Assembly: GCA_963665195.1 (NCBI GenBank)
Contig: OY762070.1
Span: 248,001-312,000, forward strand
Source of the DNA: VXYL01 sp963665195
GTDB taxonomy: Bacteria; Pseudomonadota; Gammaproteobacteria; Pseudomonadales; Azotimanducaceae
DNA: 64,000 nt
Direction of reading: 5' to 3'
The notes below the pieces were generated by a model, which did no database searches, was not told the origin of the DNA, and was given only the letters and a program-made list of their open reading frames with translations. Below are positions 8,065-16,099 of the stretch, piece by piece. Position numbers and translations under genes: made by a program. Each line of letters starts with the position of its first letter. The stretch's first letter is position 1.

Positions 8065-8886
8065 CTAACCGCGTTCCGGCACAGCGAGCCAATGGGGAGG
8101 GAGGCGTAGCCGCCACCGGCTTAGCGGCTTCGTGCAGGCCAGTTCAGGGTCGAGCTTGGCGTACCCACCAGTGATCCGATCCGCACACGCGTTGGCAAGT
8201 GCCGACTCGCCCATCTGTTCGGCGAGGAAACCTAGGCGCTTGAACACGGTACCGTTGCCGAGCGTCACCACGTAGCCGAGCAGGGCGTCGTCGTCGCGGT
8301 CCGCGTGGCTGAGGTAGGCGCCGACGCAGTCCGCGACATGCTGCGCACCTCCACCGACTCCAGGATCGTCGAGCATGTCCACGAGCGTCCGATGAACATC
8401 CGACGCCAGCACTCGGGTTCGGCTGCGCCACACGACCTTGGTGCCGAACAGCTTCCGCGGGTGCATGTGGCGCAAGAGGAACGGTGTACCGTGGTGGGTT
8501 GGCGTCTTGGTGTGGATCGTGCGGGTGGTCATGACGACGAGTGGGCGGAAGATCTGCTCCGTGAGGTCCCAGTGCTCTGCGGCCGTCCAGCCGCCGACGT
8601 ACGCTGGCGCATAGAGCGCGGGCACAAGTACCCACGGATCTGGTAGGACCTGTTCACTATCGATGGCATCCAGCGGCGTGGGAGCGTACGTGCCGGGACC
8701 CACGCGCCGCAACCAGCCCTGCTGCGTCCAGCGCGAGAGCAGCTTGGCCGCTGCCGCCCGAGTGACGGCAAGCGCGGACACGACATCGTCGAGGCGGACG
8801 AGGTCGCCGGCCTCGCGAAGGACCGCCGCAAGTCTGCGTCTGCCGCGTGGGATGGGGTGCGCTGCGTTCGCCAAGGGTTGGAGCAT
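8065..8886 (-). CDS. AbiEi-family antitoxin / transcriptional regulator (no toxin partner seen)
   Basis: 273 residues from ATG at 8884-8886 (MLQPLANAAH). The N-terminal winged-helix region (about residues 10-70) reads AAVLREAGDLVRLDDVVSAL, then AAAAKLLSRWTQQGWLRRVG and GTYAP, the typical AbiEi_4 start. The C-terminal part (YVGGWTAAEHWDLTEQIFRP, then HPRKLFGTKVVW) is the AbiEi antitoxin domain. In type IV systems AbiEi represses the operon and antagonises the nucleotidyltransferase AbiEii. The frame is open further upstream, to 9018, but that part crosses a porin-tail remnant and is unlikely to be coding. The bases just upstream are locally AT-rich (8886-8930), a likely promoter. Confidence 0.82.
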   Translation of the reverse strand: MLQPLANAAHPIPRGRRRLAAVLREAGDLVRLDDVVSALAVTRAAAAKLLSRWTQQGWLRRVGPGTYAPTPLDAIDSEQVLPDPWVLVPALYAPAYVGGWTAAEHWDLTEQIFRPLVVMTTRTIHTKTPTHHGTPFLLRHMHPRKLFGTKVVWRSRTRVLASDVHRTLVDMLDDPGVGGGAQHVADCVGAYLSHADRDDDALLGYVVTLGNGTVFKRLGFLAEQMGESALANACADRITGGYAKLDPELACTKPLSRWRLRLPPHWLAVPERG

Positions 8887-8939
8887 CAAGAGAAAATACC
8901 AGAAAATGCGAGTTTTTGCCGATGGGAGTGTGCAGGCGG

Positions 8940-9000
8940 GGAGTTGGCCGACAACGACACGACGAAGTTCTGGGTGAATGGCGGATTGGATGGTGTAGAG
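8940..9000 (+). pseudogene. Third degenerate copy of the porin 3' end
   Basis: The segment contains ACGAAGTTCTGGGTGA, 16 bases identical to the porin gene near 6540, preceded by a GCCGACAACGACACG stretch that aligns with the porin GCGGATACC region, and followed by a degraded TGGCGGATTGGATG and TAG. In the porin frame it would read TTKFWV. It lies directly before the truncated Panacea gene, as the intact porin end lies directly before the intact Panacea gene. It is best read as the left part of a duplicated porin-end plus Panacea module. Confidence 0.6.
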
Positions 9001-9032
9001 GAGGTACTGGCCATCCATGGGCGGAGGGCGCT

Positions 9033-9245
9033 ATGCGAGAACGGGTGATTGGGCGTCATTCCATGTCCCATGACGACAGGCTCTCCGAGGTCATTCGCGT
9101 CGGTGCCGGAGCGGATGCGGATGAGCGGAAGACCGGGGTCGCCCACGGCTTTGTTGCCCATCTCCTGTCGATCCCCTGTGTCGGTGAGGACGAAGATTTC
9201 GCACGCGATGCGTCCCCGTCGCGCGAGGTCGCTCTCCGACCGTGA
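9033..9245 (+). pseudogene. Internally deleted Panacea antitoxin (start plus C-terminal tail)
   Basis: 70 codons. It starts MRERVIGRHS, like the intact gene (MRERQAAQLS), then jumps to DRLSEVIRVGAGADAD and FVAHLLSIPCVGEDEDF and ends PSREVALRP. These match DRLFEIIRGGAGVDAD, FIAHLLSIPNVGQDDDF and PPREVDLGR of the intact antitoxin. The whole Panacea core is missing. Directly after the end the sequence GTGAGCT mirrors ATGAGCT of the vapC start in the intact module, after which homology stops, so the toxin is lost. The remaining tail could still be translated and might cross-neutralise the VapC, but that is inference. Confidence 0.7.
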
Positions 9246-9246
9246 G

Positions 9247-9531
9247 CTAGTCAGGTTGTGAAGACGCGGCCTGGGGCGGCGCCCAACCCGCCGGAGAGAG
9301 CTGCACGGCCTCTTGGCGGCGATGGAAGAGGAGTGAGACTTCGCCATGCCCTAGGCCGTTGCCGGTGAACAGGCTCGGGAGGACATCCTCGACGATCTCG
9401 ATCACCTGCTCGCAGGTCTCGGCTTCGACGGCGAGGCCATGGACATCGGCGCTGGTTGCGACCCAGACGCGGGCTTCCTCGTCCCAGTTGGCTTGGATCA
9501 GGTATTCGGGGTCCGTCGCTTTTTCCACCAT
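9247..9531 (-). CDS. DUF1902 (HicB-like) domain protein
   Basis: 94 residues. Residues about 8-70 read YLIQANWDEEARVWVATS and then DVHGLAVEAETCEQVIE, the DUF1902 pattern, a HicB-like ferredoxin-type fold. The ATG (complement of 9529-9531) is preceded on its strand by a strong AGGAGG ribosome site, which fixes the start. Many such proteins are antitoxin-like, but no HicA-type partner gene is visible on either side, so the role is open. It is transcribed divergently from the WYL regulator. Confidence 0.8.
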   Translation of the reverse strand: MVEKATDPEYLIQANWDEEARVWVATSADVHGLAVEAETCEQVIEIVEDVLPSLFTGNGLGHGEVSLLFHRRQEAVQLSPAGWAPPQAASSQPD

Positions 9532-9656
9532 TGCCTCCTGTAGACTCCGACGCGGGTTCGAGGGTGCTGTTCAGCGGTTGCAGCGCATGGTATTCCGACG
9601 GCACCGCGCCTCGTAGCCGATGATGACCGCAAGGCTTGTCCAAGGGACCACCACGC

Positions 9657-10613
9657 ATGGGCTTTGAACGCATCTACGCATTGCACGAGATTCTGCAGAG
9701 TCGGCACACCGCGGTCTCTACGGATGACCTCAAGGAGCTGCTCGGCTGCTCGCGCTCGACTCTGCATCGCTCCATCAAGCACCTGAAGGAGATGGGTGCG
9801 CCCATCAGCAACTCGGCAGGAGCCGGGTACTTCTATGACCGGTCGAAGAAAGTCGTCGAACTCCCGGGCCTGTGGTTCACGAGCGAGGAGCTCGCTGCCT
9901 TGCTGGCGATGGATCGCCTGCTTGCCCGGATCCAGCCGAGTCTGCTCCAGAGCCACATCGAGCCGCTACGCAAGCGCCTCCGGGGCCTGCTGGATGCTGG
10001 GACGCGCGCTGGCGACCAGTTCCCGACGCACCGCGTTCGCGTCCTTCAAGCCCACGCGAGGACGGTCTCTCCCGTTCAGTTCAACCGTGTCGCCACCGCA
10101 CTCGTTGAGCGGCGCCGACTGTCGCTCGCCTACGACGCCCGAACGACTGGTCGCCTTACCGAGCGCACTGTCTCTCCGCAGCGGCTCGTCTACTACCGCG
10201 ATCAGTGGTATGCGGACTGCTGGGATCATGGCAGGGAAGCGCTGCGTATCCTGGCCTTGGATCGGATGCGGGCCGTCCAGGTGCTCGAGACACCGGCGCG
10301 AGAGGTGCCGGAAGACGAACTCGAAGCGATTTTGACCCCCGGCTATGGCGTGTTCGCTGGCGAAGCGACCCACCGCGCTCGACTGCTTTTTTCGGCTGAT
10401 CGAGCCCGCTGGGTGGCCGACGAGGAGTGGCACCCGGATCAGGTTGGCACCTTCCGCGACGACGGGCGTTACGAGTTACTCGTGCCGTACGCAGACCCCA
10501 GAGAGCTGGTCGGGGAGATCCTGCGGCACGGGCCGGAAGTGCTTGTCCTGGACCCGCCGGAGCTCGTGCAAGAGGTACGGACTCGCCTTGAAGAGGCGGC
10601 GGAGCAGTATTGA
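9657..10613 (+). CDS. WYL-domain transcriptional regulator of the CRISPR locus
   Basis: 318 residues from ATG 9657; a TTG at 9636 is an alternative. The N-terminal helix-turn-helix (about 1-60) reads TDDLKELLGCSRSTLHRSIK. The WYL domain (about 140-215) contains RRRLSLAYDA, RTVSPQRLVYYRDQWYADCW and ALDRMRAVQVLE. The C-terminal WCX-like part runs to the end. WYL proteins sense nucleotide or nucleic-acid ligands and often control CRISPR and phage-defence genes. It is separated from csb1 by 127 bases that hold a palindrome and a CRP-like site, so autoregulation and control of the cas operon are likely but inferred. Confidence 0.9.
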   Translation: MGFERIYALHEILQSRHTAVSTDDLKELLGCSRSTLHRSIKHLKEMGAPISNSAGAGYFYDRSKKVVELPGLWFTSEELAALLAMDRLLARIQPSLLQSHIEPLRKRLRGLLDAGTRAGDQFPTHRVRVLQAHARTVSPVQFNRVATALVERRRLSLAYDARTTGRLTERTVSPQRLVYYRDQWYADCWDHGREALRILALDRMRAVQVLETPAREVPEDELEAILTPGYGVFAGEATHRARLLFSADRARWVADEEWHPDQVGTFRDDGRYELLVPYADPRELVGEILRHGPEVLVLDPPELVQEVRTRLEEAAEQY

Positions 10614-10622
10614 AGTAAGGCG

Positions 10623-10641
10623 TGTGTCAGGTCCTGACACA
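10623..10641. promoter_or_regulatory. 19-bp palindrome upstream of the cas operon, probable operator
   Basis: TGTGTCAGG-T-CCTGACACA is a perfect inverted repeat with 9-base arms around one central base, ten bases after the WYL gene stop and 99 bases before csb1. It has no following T-run, so it is not a typical terminator. A dimeric regulator such as the WYL protein next door is the natural candidate to bind it. The binding partner is inferred. Confidence 0.55.
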
Positions 10642-10653
10642 TGCACGACAGAT

Positions 10654-10669
10654 TGTGACGCATGTCACA
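10654..10669. promoter_or_regulatory. Perfect CRP-type site (TGTGA-N6-TCACA) upstream of csb1
   Basis: TGTGACGCATGTCACA matches both half-sites of the CRP/FNR-family consensus (TGTGA, six bases, TCACA) without mismatch. It lies 71 bases before the csb1 ATG. cAMP-CRP is known to control cas genes in several enterobacteria, so catabolite or redox control of this cas operon is plausible. Whether this organism's regulator is CRP, Clp or another family member cannot be told. Confidence 0.6.
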
Positions 10670-10740
10670 TGTGCGTGGGTGGCCCAGCGTGATAGGTTTG
10701 CGCACCCAAATCGAACAACCCGACTTTCTGGAGTTGGTGC

Positions 10741-11931
10741 ATGGCTAGCAACATCACTCTCAATGCGCTGCTGGATGGCTGCGCGGGCGATTCCTTCGAC
10801 GATGGCATCCGGATCGACACGGACCTCGTGCCGCTAGGCGGGCAGGGCGGTCCGGTCAAGCCGGCAGTCTACGAGGGAGGCACGTACCAGCAAGACCGGC
10901 GGTGGGCTGACCCCGATGACGAACAGCCGACTCCCGTCATCGTGATCGACAACATCCCCTCCCAGGCGAACCGATTGGAGGAAGCCCTGCGTCAGAGTCG
11001 AGAGGTGCTAGGCATCCCCGAGTTACTGCTCGACTTCTCGGCGATCCAGGGCCTCCCGGCGCACCTGCCGAAGCAACTGTCGAGCCTCCAGTTCCCGCAT
11101 CGGAACGGCGATGCGTACCTCCGGGACGCCATGTTGGGTGATCAGGACTTCATCAAGACCGATCTCGGCCGATCGCTCTTCGACGCCACCGCGGGGACGT
11201 GCGGCCCTTTGGTCGCGTGGTTTCCGCAGGGGCTGCTCTACGGCTTCTGGCAGTCCCATTTGGGCAAGAAGCGACAGAACACCAAGCACGCCCGGGTTTG
11301 GGTGTCCGAAATCATCGGCTGGCGTCCCGCCTCCACGGAGACGCGGGTATTGGGGTTGAAGGGCGACCCGCTCAATCTCACGAAAGACGTCGAGGTGACT
11401 TCCAACGAGGACGACCGGACGGCTTGGGAGGTCGGCAAAGCGAGCATTCCGGACGCGAAGCGGGGCAAGCTCTCCGAGATGGGTCATGGGCAGATCCCGT
11501 TCATGGGTAATGATGATGCCGCCGCTGCTGCCGTCTCTTTCGCGCGCGTAACCCAGCGGGTGACCGTCTCCTTCGCTCAGTTGCGTCGGATCAGCCTCGG
11601 CGCGAACTCCACCGGGGAGGCGGATGCCGCCGTTCGGGCACTCTTGGTGGCACTCGGCCTGCACGCCCATCAGCTTGCCTTCGGACGCGGTTTCGCTCTG
11701 CGGTCCGGCGCCGAGTTGAGGCCCGCCAAAGGCGTGGCCACCTGGCTGGGCGGGGACGGCGACAAAGAATGCGAACTCGGCGACACCGAGGCCTTGCTGA
11801 GAGCCGCCCTCGCGCACGCCGAGTCTGCGGGCGTGCCGCTTGACGGTTGGGGAAGTGCGCCGACGGTCTTGGTACCCAAGGCCAACCTGAGCAAGGCGAT
11901 CCGCGACACTTGGCCTGAGCTTGACGCTTGA
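10741..11931 (+). CDS. csb1: Csb1, Cas7-type backbone subunit of type I-G Cascade
   Basis: 396 residues. Csb1 (GSU0053 family) is the Cas7 subunit that coats the crRNA spacer. Recognisable blocks are VKPAVYEGGTYQQDRRW near residue 40 and DNIPSQANRLEEALRQS near residue 75, both typical of the family, and a late region LHAHQLAFGRGFALRSGAEL. It is the first gene of the cas operon. The ATG is preceded by TGGAG at a good distance. Its stop overlaps the csb2 start by one base (TGATG), so the effector genes are translationally coupled. Confidence 0.93.
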   Translation: MASNITLNALLDGCAGDSFDDGIRIDTDLVPLGGQGGPVKPAVYEGGTYQQDRRWADPDDEQPTPVIVIDNIPSQANRLEEALRQSREVLGIPELLLDFSAIQGLPAHLPKQLSSLQFPHRNGDAYLRDAMLGDQDFIKTDLGRSLFDATAGTCGPLVAWFPQGLLYGFWQSHLGKKRQNTKHARVWVSEIIGWRPASTETRVLGLKGDPLNLTKDVEVTSNEDDRTAWEVGKASIPDAKRGKLSEMGHGQIPFMGNDDAAAAAVSFARVTQRVTVSFAQLRRISLGANSTGEADAAVRALLVALGLHAHQLAFGRGFALRSGAELRPAKGVATWLGGDGDKECELGDTEALLRAALAHAESAGVPLDGWGSAPTVLVPKANLSKAIRDTWPELDA

Positions 11932-13346
11932 TGCTCGCAATCTGGGTGGAGTTCCTCCTCGGCACGTTCCGTGGCGATCCGGACGGTACGGCCAACACTT
12001 TTGGCCTAGCCCGGGGCGAGTGGCCACCCGCGCCAGCTAGGCTGTTCGCTGCCTTGGTTGCGGCTGATGGTACCCGCGGCGATTGCCGTGTGACCGACGG
12101 TAGCGAGTTGCTCTGGATGGAACGCTTGCCGCCACCGACCATACATGCGCACCTCGACACTTGGCACCAGCAGCTCGAACAACGCTTCGTCGTCAAGCAT
12201 GCAAAGGGACCCGCCAAGAAGACGCATCAGGAGTACGTCGGTCGCTTGGGCACTGTGAGCCGGCCCGGCGTGCGGGTTGCGCCTCGCGGGTCCCAAGTCG
12301 TCTACTCATGGCCTGTCGAACCATCTGCTCGGGTGTTCGAGTCGCTCCGGCGCCGGGCTGCCCGGGTCGGCTACCTAGGTGCGGCGGACTCGCCAGTGCG
12401 GGTTCGCATCGCCAGGTCAATGCCTGCCGTGCCTCATCCGACGACTCCGCTGGTTCCCGACGAGGGAGGGGACATCGTCTTGGGTGTACCGCAGGCGGGC
12501 GACCTCCGGGTGATGGACCGGATGTACGATCATTGGCGTGCTCACGGCGCGTCGGTGACGCGTGCGCAGTTCCCCGGCCTGCGTCACGAGGTCTGCTACG
12601 GCTCCCCCGGTGCATCAGGACCCGCGGCCGCTGGCAGGGTTGTGGCATGGCTTCGCCTTGGTACCCCGGTGTCCGGGCGACGCGTTGCGGCAGTCGCCGC
12701 GCTGTTCAAGCAGGCGGTCCTGAGCCAGCACCAGCGGATCCACGGCGAACCCCCGGCCGTCCTGCATGGGCACGGTTTCGCTGGACAAGGCTACGAGCTT
12801 GCTCGGTTTCTCGCGCTTCCTGATGTTGGCTATGCTCACGCCCAGGGCAGGATCCATGGCCTTGCTCTTTGGATGCCACCTGCCTGCGACGAGGTCGTCC
12901 GTGGACAAGCTCGCGACGCGGCTCGCAGCATCCGTCGTCTCAGCGGTCATGGTGTCGACGTCTCGGTCGCGCCCCGAGAGCAAGAAGCTCGGCCAGTGGC
13001 AGCGAACCCGAGCCGTTGGCTGCGCCGGTCACGTCGTTGGACTACGGCTTTCCCAGCCGTGCATGAACGCCATCACCCGCTCGACCTGCCTGAACTGACG
13101 CGATGGTGTGCGCATGCGGGGTTGCCGGAACCGGCTACCTTCCGCTCGACACGCAAGCCGCTCGTCAGCGGTGCGATCGACTTGGCCCCCACGGAAGTCA
13201 ACCGGCCGGGCAGGCCGGGCCTCCCGTACTCCCATGTGGACCTGGTCTTCAACGAACCGGTCCCGGGTCCTGTCGTCATCGGGTCCGGGCGCCAACGCGG
13301 CCTCGGACTGTGCGTTCCCATGGATGGCTCCGAGGGGGTCACCTGA
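11931..13346 (+). CDS. csb2: Csb2, Cas5-Cas6 fusion of type I-G
   Basis: 471 residues. Csb2 (GSU0054 family) combines a Cas5-like N-terminal half with a Cas6-like C-terminal half that processes pre-crRNA. The N-terminus has FLLGTFRGDPDGTANTFG and EWPPAPARLFAALVAAD, the family signature. The C-terminus has the glycine-rich loop GSGRQRGLGLCVPMD expected in Cas6-type RAMP folds. Histidines in ERHHPLD are candidates for the cleavage site. The start ATG overlaps the csb1 stop; its own stop overlaps the cas3 ATG by one base. It probably cuts the repeats to leave the 8-base GTTGAGCG handle (inferred). Confidence 0.92.
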   Translation: MLAIWVEFLLGTFRGDPDGTANTFGLARGEWPPAPARLFAALVAADGTRGDCRVTDGSELLWMERLPPPTIHAHLDTWHQQLEQRFVVKHAKGPAKKTHQEYVGRLGTVSRPGVRVAPRGSQVVYSWPVEPSARVFESLRRRAARVGYLGAADSPVRVRIARSMPAVPHPTTPLVPDEGGDIVLGVPQAGDLRVMDRMYDHWRAHGASVTRAQFPGLRHEVCYGSPGASGPAAAGRVVAWLRLGTPVSGRRVAAVAALFKQAVLSQHQRIHGEPPAVLHGHGFAGQGYELARFLALPDVGYAHAQGRIHGLALWMPPACDEVVRGQARDAARSIRRLSGHGVDVSVAPREQEARPVAANPSRWLRRSRRWTTAFPAVHERHHPLDLPELTRWCAHAGLPEPATFRSTRKPLVSGAIDLAPTEVNRPGRPGLPYSHVDLVFNEPVPGPVVIGSGRQRGLGLCVPMDGSEGVT

Positions 13347-16099
13347 TGAAGGAGCAGATGCCCACCTTCTCGGAGTTCTGTCGTGCGCTGAACGGACGCG
13401 AGCCGTTCCCGTGGCAAGCACGTCTCGCTGCTCAGGTTGCAGAGACCGAGTGCTGGCCGGAAGAGATCGGCGTCCCGACCGGTTTGGGCAAGACGGCCTG
13501 CCTTGAGATCGCGGTTTGGTGGCTCGCATCTCAGGCTGATCGAGCACCCGTACAGCGGACTGCGCCGACGCGAATCTGGTGGGTCGTCAATCGGCGTTTG
13601 CTGGTGGACTCGACCGCATCGCAGGCCGAGGCCATGGCCGCCGCGCTCGACGCGCCGCGGTCTCGGGACGCGACCGCCGTTCGGACGCTCACCGCTGTCG
13701 CTGACCGCCTACGAAGGCTCTCCGCTGATCGCGATGCGCCGCCGCTCGAGGTCGTTTCACTGCGCGGCGGCATCGCCAGCCGCACGCCCACGGACCCATC
13801 CCGCCCCACTGTTGTTCTTTGCACGGTGCCGATGTACGGCTCGCGCCTGCTCTTCCGCGGCTACGGCTCAGGTCTACGCGCAGTGGACGCCGCCATGGCA
13901 GGTACTGACAGCCTTGTGCTGGTCGACGAAGCACACCTCGCACCGCACTTGAAGTCCTTGATGCGCGGATTGGCGGATTGTTCGCCCGCCACGGAACCGA
14001 TCCTGAGCGGGGCGCGATCCTCAGCTACGTTGGTCGCGCTGACTGCTACTGGCAGTGCGGGTGCTGAGAGACAGTTCGACCTCGATGAGGACGATGAACG
14101 CGACTCCACGGTAAGGCGGCGTTTAGACGCCGTGAAGGCGACTACGGTCGTCGTCAAAGCCTCGGGGGATGTCGCGAAGCACTTGGCGGACGCGACGGCG
14201 GACTTGCTGAATGGAGCTCCCGGGCCCGCGACCTTCTTGGTGTTCGCCAACACGCCGAGTACGGCGCGAGGTGTATTCGCCCGCTTGCGGGAACCGAAGA
14301 CGCGGCGAGAACCGGCCCGTGAAGCCGTGCTGTTGACAGGGCTCGCCCGCGAGTCGGATGCCGAGAGGATACGCGCTCGGATACTTGATCCCGCGGCGGG
14401 TATGCGGGCGGGATCCTGTGCGCGCGAACGGGATAAGCACTTGATCGTCGTCGCTACGCAGACGCTGGAAGTCGGGGCCGATCTCGACGCTGAGTACCTC
14501 GTCACGGAAGCCTGTGGTGTCCGAGCACTCACCCAGCGCCTCGGGCGCCTGAACCGCTTGGGGGGCTTCACGCACTCGCGTGCCATCTATGTCCATAGTC
14601 CGCCCAAGCGGCGTGCGCAGGCCGAGTACTTCTGGCCTGTCTATGGTCAGGAGCCCGAGACCGTGCTGGCGAGGCTTCAGCATGCAGCGGAACACTCCGG
14701 TGAGCCAATCAACCTCTCCCCGCGCCAAATCGCGAGCGTGCTCGGTCCGCCTTGCGATGATCCCGGGCGGGCACCGGAAGTCCTGCCGGGCATTCTCTGG
14801 GAGTGGGTCAAGACCACGACGCCGCCCGAGGGCGAGGCCCCTGTCGAGCCCTACTTGAGCGGCATTGCGGAGCGGCGGTTTGCCGTCTCCACGGTCTGGC
14901 GGGCGCATGTGCCGGAAGCAGGCCAGCGTCTGTGGCCGAGGCCGACTGAACGTGAGTCCTTAGACGTTCCGCTCGCCGAACTGCACAATGCGCTCGAGAA
15001 AGAGGAAGTTACCCACCGGCTGGCTAGCGATGGGGTGACCGTAGAGTTGTGCTTGCCAGCCGAAATTCGCCCTGGTGACCAGCTCGTTCTGCCCATGGAT
15101 CGTGGCCTCTTGGACGAGTACGGCTGGGACCCATCTGCAACGGGCATTGTCCGGGATGTCTCGCTCCCGAGAAGGGGAGTACCTCTTGACTCGGTGGCCT
15201 TGGAGCGCCTTTGCGGCGTTGCGGTGGGTGATCTGCTGGCGAAGGCGCTTGGTCACGACGGAGACGACGAGGGCGGGGAACGTGACGAGGCTGTCCTGGG
15301 CATCTTGGCGGCGCTCAGGAGCGCGGCCACGCCGCCTCTGTGGGAAGCGACGGCGTGGAGTGACTTCATCGAATCCCTGGAACCGCGCGTTGTCGAGGCT
15401 CGCAACGAGGTGGCGCGCCTCGTTGTCCGCGATCCACGGCCAGAGCAGCGGATCGGGGAGTTCGACGAGACGTCGCTTGGCGCGACCGCGGTCGAACTGG
15501 ATCCGCATGGACAGGCTGTGGGCGTACGCGCAGGTGCGGTTGCGCGACGCGTCGGCATACCGTCCGAACTGGCGGATTTGCTTGCGCTCGCGGGGCGACT
15601 GCACGACATCGGCAAGGCAGACAGCAGATTCCAGCGCTGGCTTGATCCCGAGGGCCAGGCAACTGCCCCCATGGCCAAGTCGAACGCGCCGCGACATCGG
15701 TGGGAGACGATGCGCGCCAACTCCGGTTGGCCCCGCGGTGGGCGTCACGAGGACCTCTCGGCCCGTCTGGTTCGCGCATGGTTGAAGCAGAAGCCGGACT
15801 GGGGCACGGACCAGCTGCGGGATCTCCTGGTCCATTTGGTCATCAGCCATCACGGGAAGGGCAGGCCGTTGGTCCCGCCGGTGGTAGACGGAACGCTTGA
15901 AACCGTGCGCAGCGTGGTCTCCGGCATCCTCGTCGAGGTCCAAGCGGACCTGGCGACCGTGGACTGGGACCAGCCGGCACGGTTTCGAAGGCTCAACAGC
16001 CGCTACGGGCCTTGGGGCTTGGCCCTTCTTGAGGCCATCGTCATCAGGTCGGACCACGCTGTCTCGGCCAAGGGTGACATGGCACTGGAGACGCGATGA
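13346..16099 (+). CDS. cas3: Cas3 helicase-nuclease, type I-G (C-terminal HD domain)
   Basis: 917 residues. The superfamily 2 helicase is N-terminal: Walker A GVPTGLGKTACLE near residue 45, DEAH box LVLVDEAHLAPH near 192, and motif VI LTQRLGRLNRLG near 395. The HD nuclease is C-terminal: GRLHDIGKADSRFQRW near residue 752, and LVISHHGKGRPL near 833. This helicase-then-HD order is the reverse of most Cas3 proteins and is typical of type I-G. Cas3 is recruited by Cascade to unwind and degrade target DNA. The ATG lies on the csb2 stop, and the stop overlaps the next ATG (ATGA at 16096-16099). Confidence 0.95.
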   Translation: MKEQMPTFSEFCRALNGREPFPWQARLAAQVAETECWPEEIGVPTGLGKTACLEIAVWWLASQADRAPVQRTAPTRIWWVVNRRLLVDSTASQAEAMAAALDAPRSRDATAVRTLTAVADRLRRLSADRDAPPLEVVSLRGGIASRTPTDPSRPTVVLCTVPMYGSRLLFRGYGSGLRAVDAAMAGTDSLVLVDEAHLAPHLKSLMRGLADCSPATEPILSGARSSATLVALTATGSAGAERQFDLDEDDERDSTVRRRLDAVKATTVVVKASGDVAKHLADATADLLNGAPGPATFLVFANTPSTARGVFARLREPKTRREPAREAVLLTGLARESDAERIRARILDPAAGMRAGSCARERDKHLIVVATQTLEVGADLDAEYLVTEACGVRALTQRLGRLNRLGGFTHSRAIYVHSPPKRRAQAEYFWPVYGQEPETVLARLQHAAEHSGEPINLSPRQIASVLGPPCDDPGRAPEVLPGILWEWVKTTTPPEGEAPVEPYLSGIAERRFAVSTVWRAHVPEAGQRLWPRPTERESLDVPLAELHNALEKEEVTHRLASDGVTVELCLPAEIRPGDQLVLPMDRGLLDEYGWDPSATGIVRDVSLPRRGVPLDSVALERLCGVAVGDLLAKALGHDGDDEGGERDEAVLGILAALRSAATPPLWEATAWSDFIESLEPRVVEARNEVARLVVRDPRPEQRIGEFDETSLGATAVELDPHGQAVGVRAGAVARRVGIPSELADLLALAGRLHDIGKADSRFQRWLDPEGQATAPMAKSNAPRHRWETMRANSGWPRGGRHEDLSARLVRAWLKQKPDWGTDQLRDLLVHLVISHHGKGRPLVPPVVDGTLETVRSVVSGILVEVQADLATVDWDQPARFRRLNSRYGPWGLALLEAIVIRSDHAVSAKGDMALETR

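Noticed and set aside
13861..16057. Long minus-strand frames opposite cas3
   Set aside because: cas3 motifs (Walker A, DEAH, HD) are complete on the plus strand; the antisense frames show no domain.
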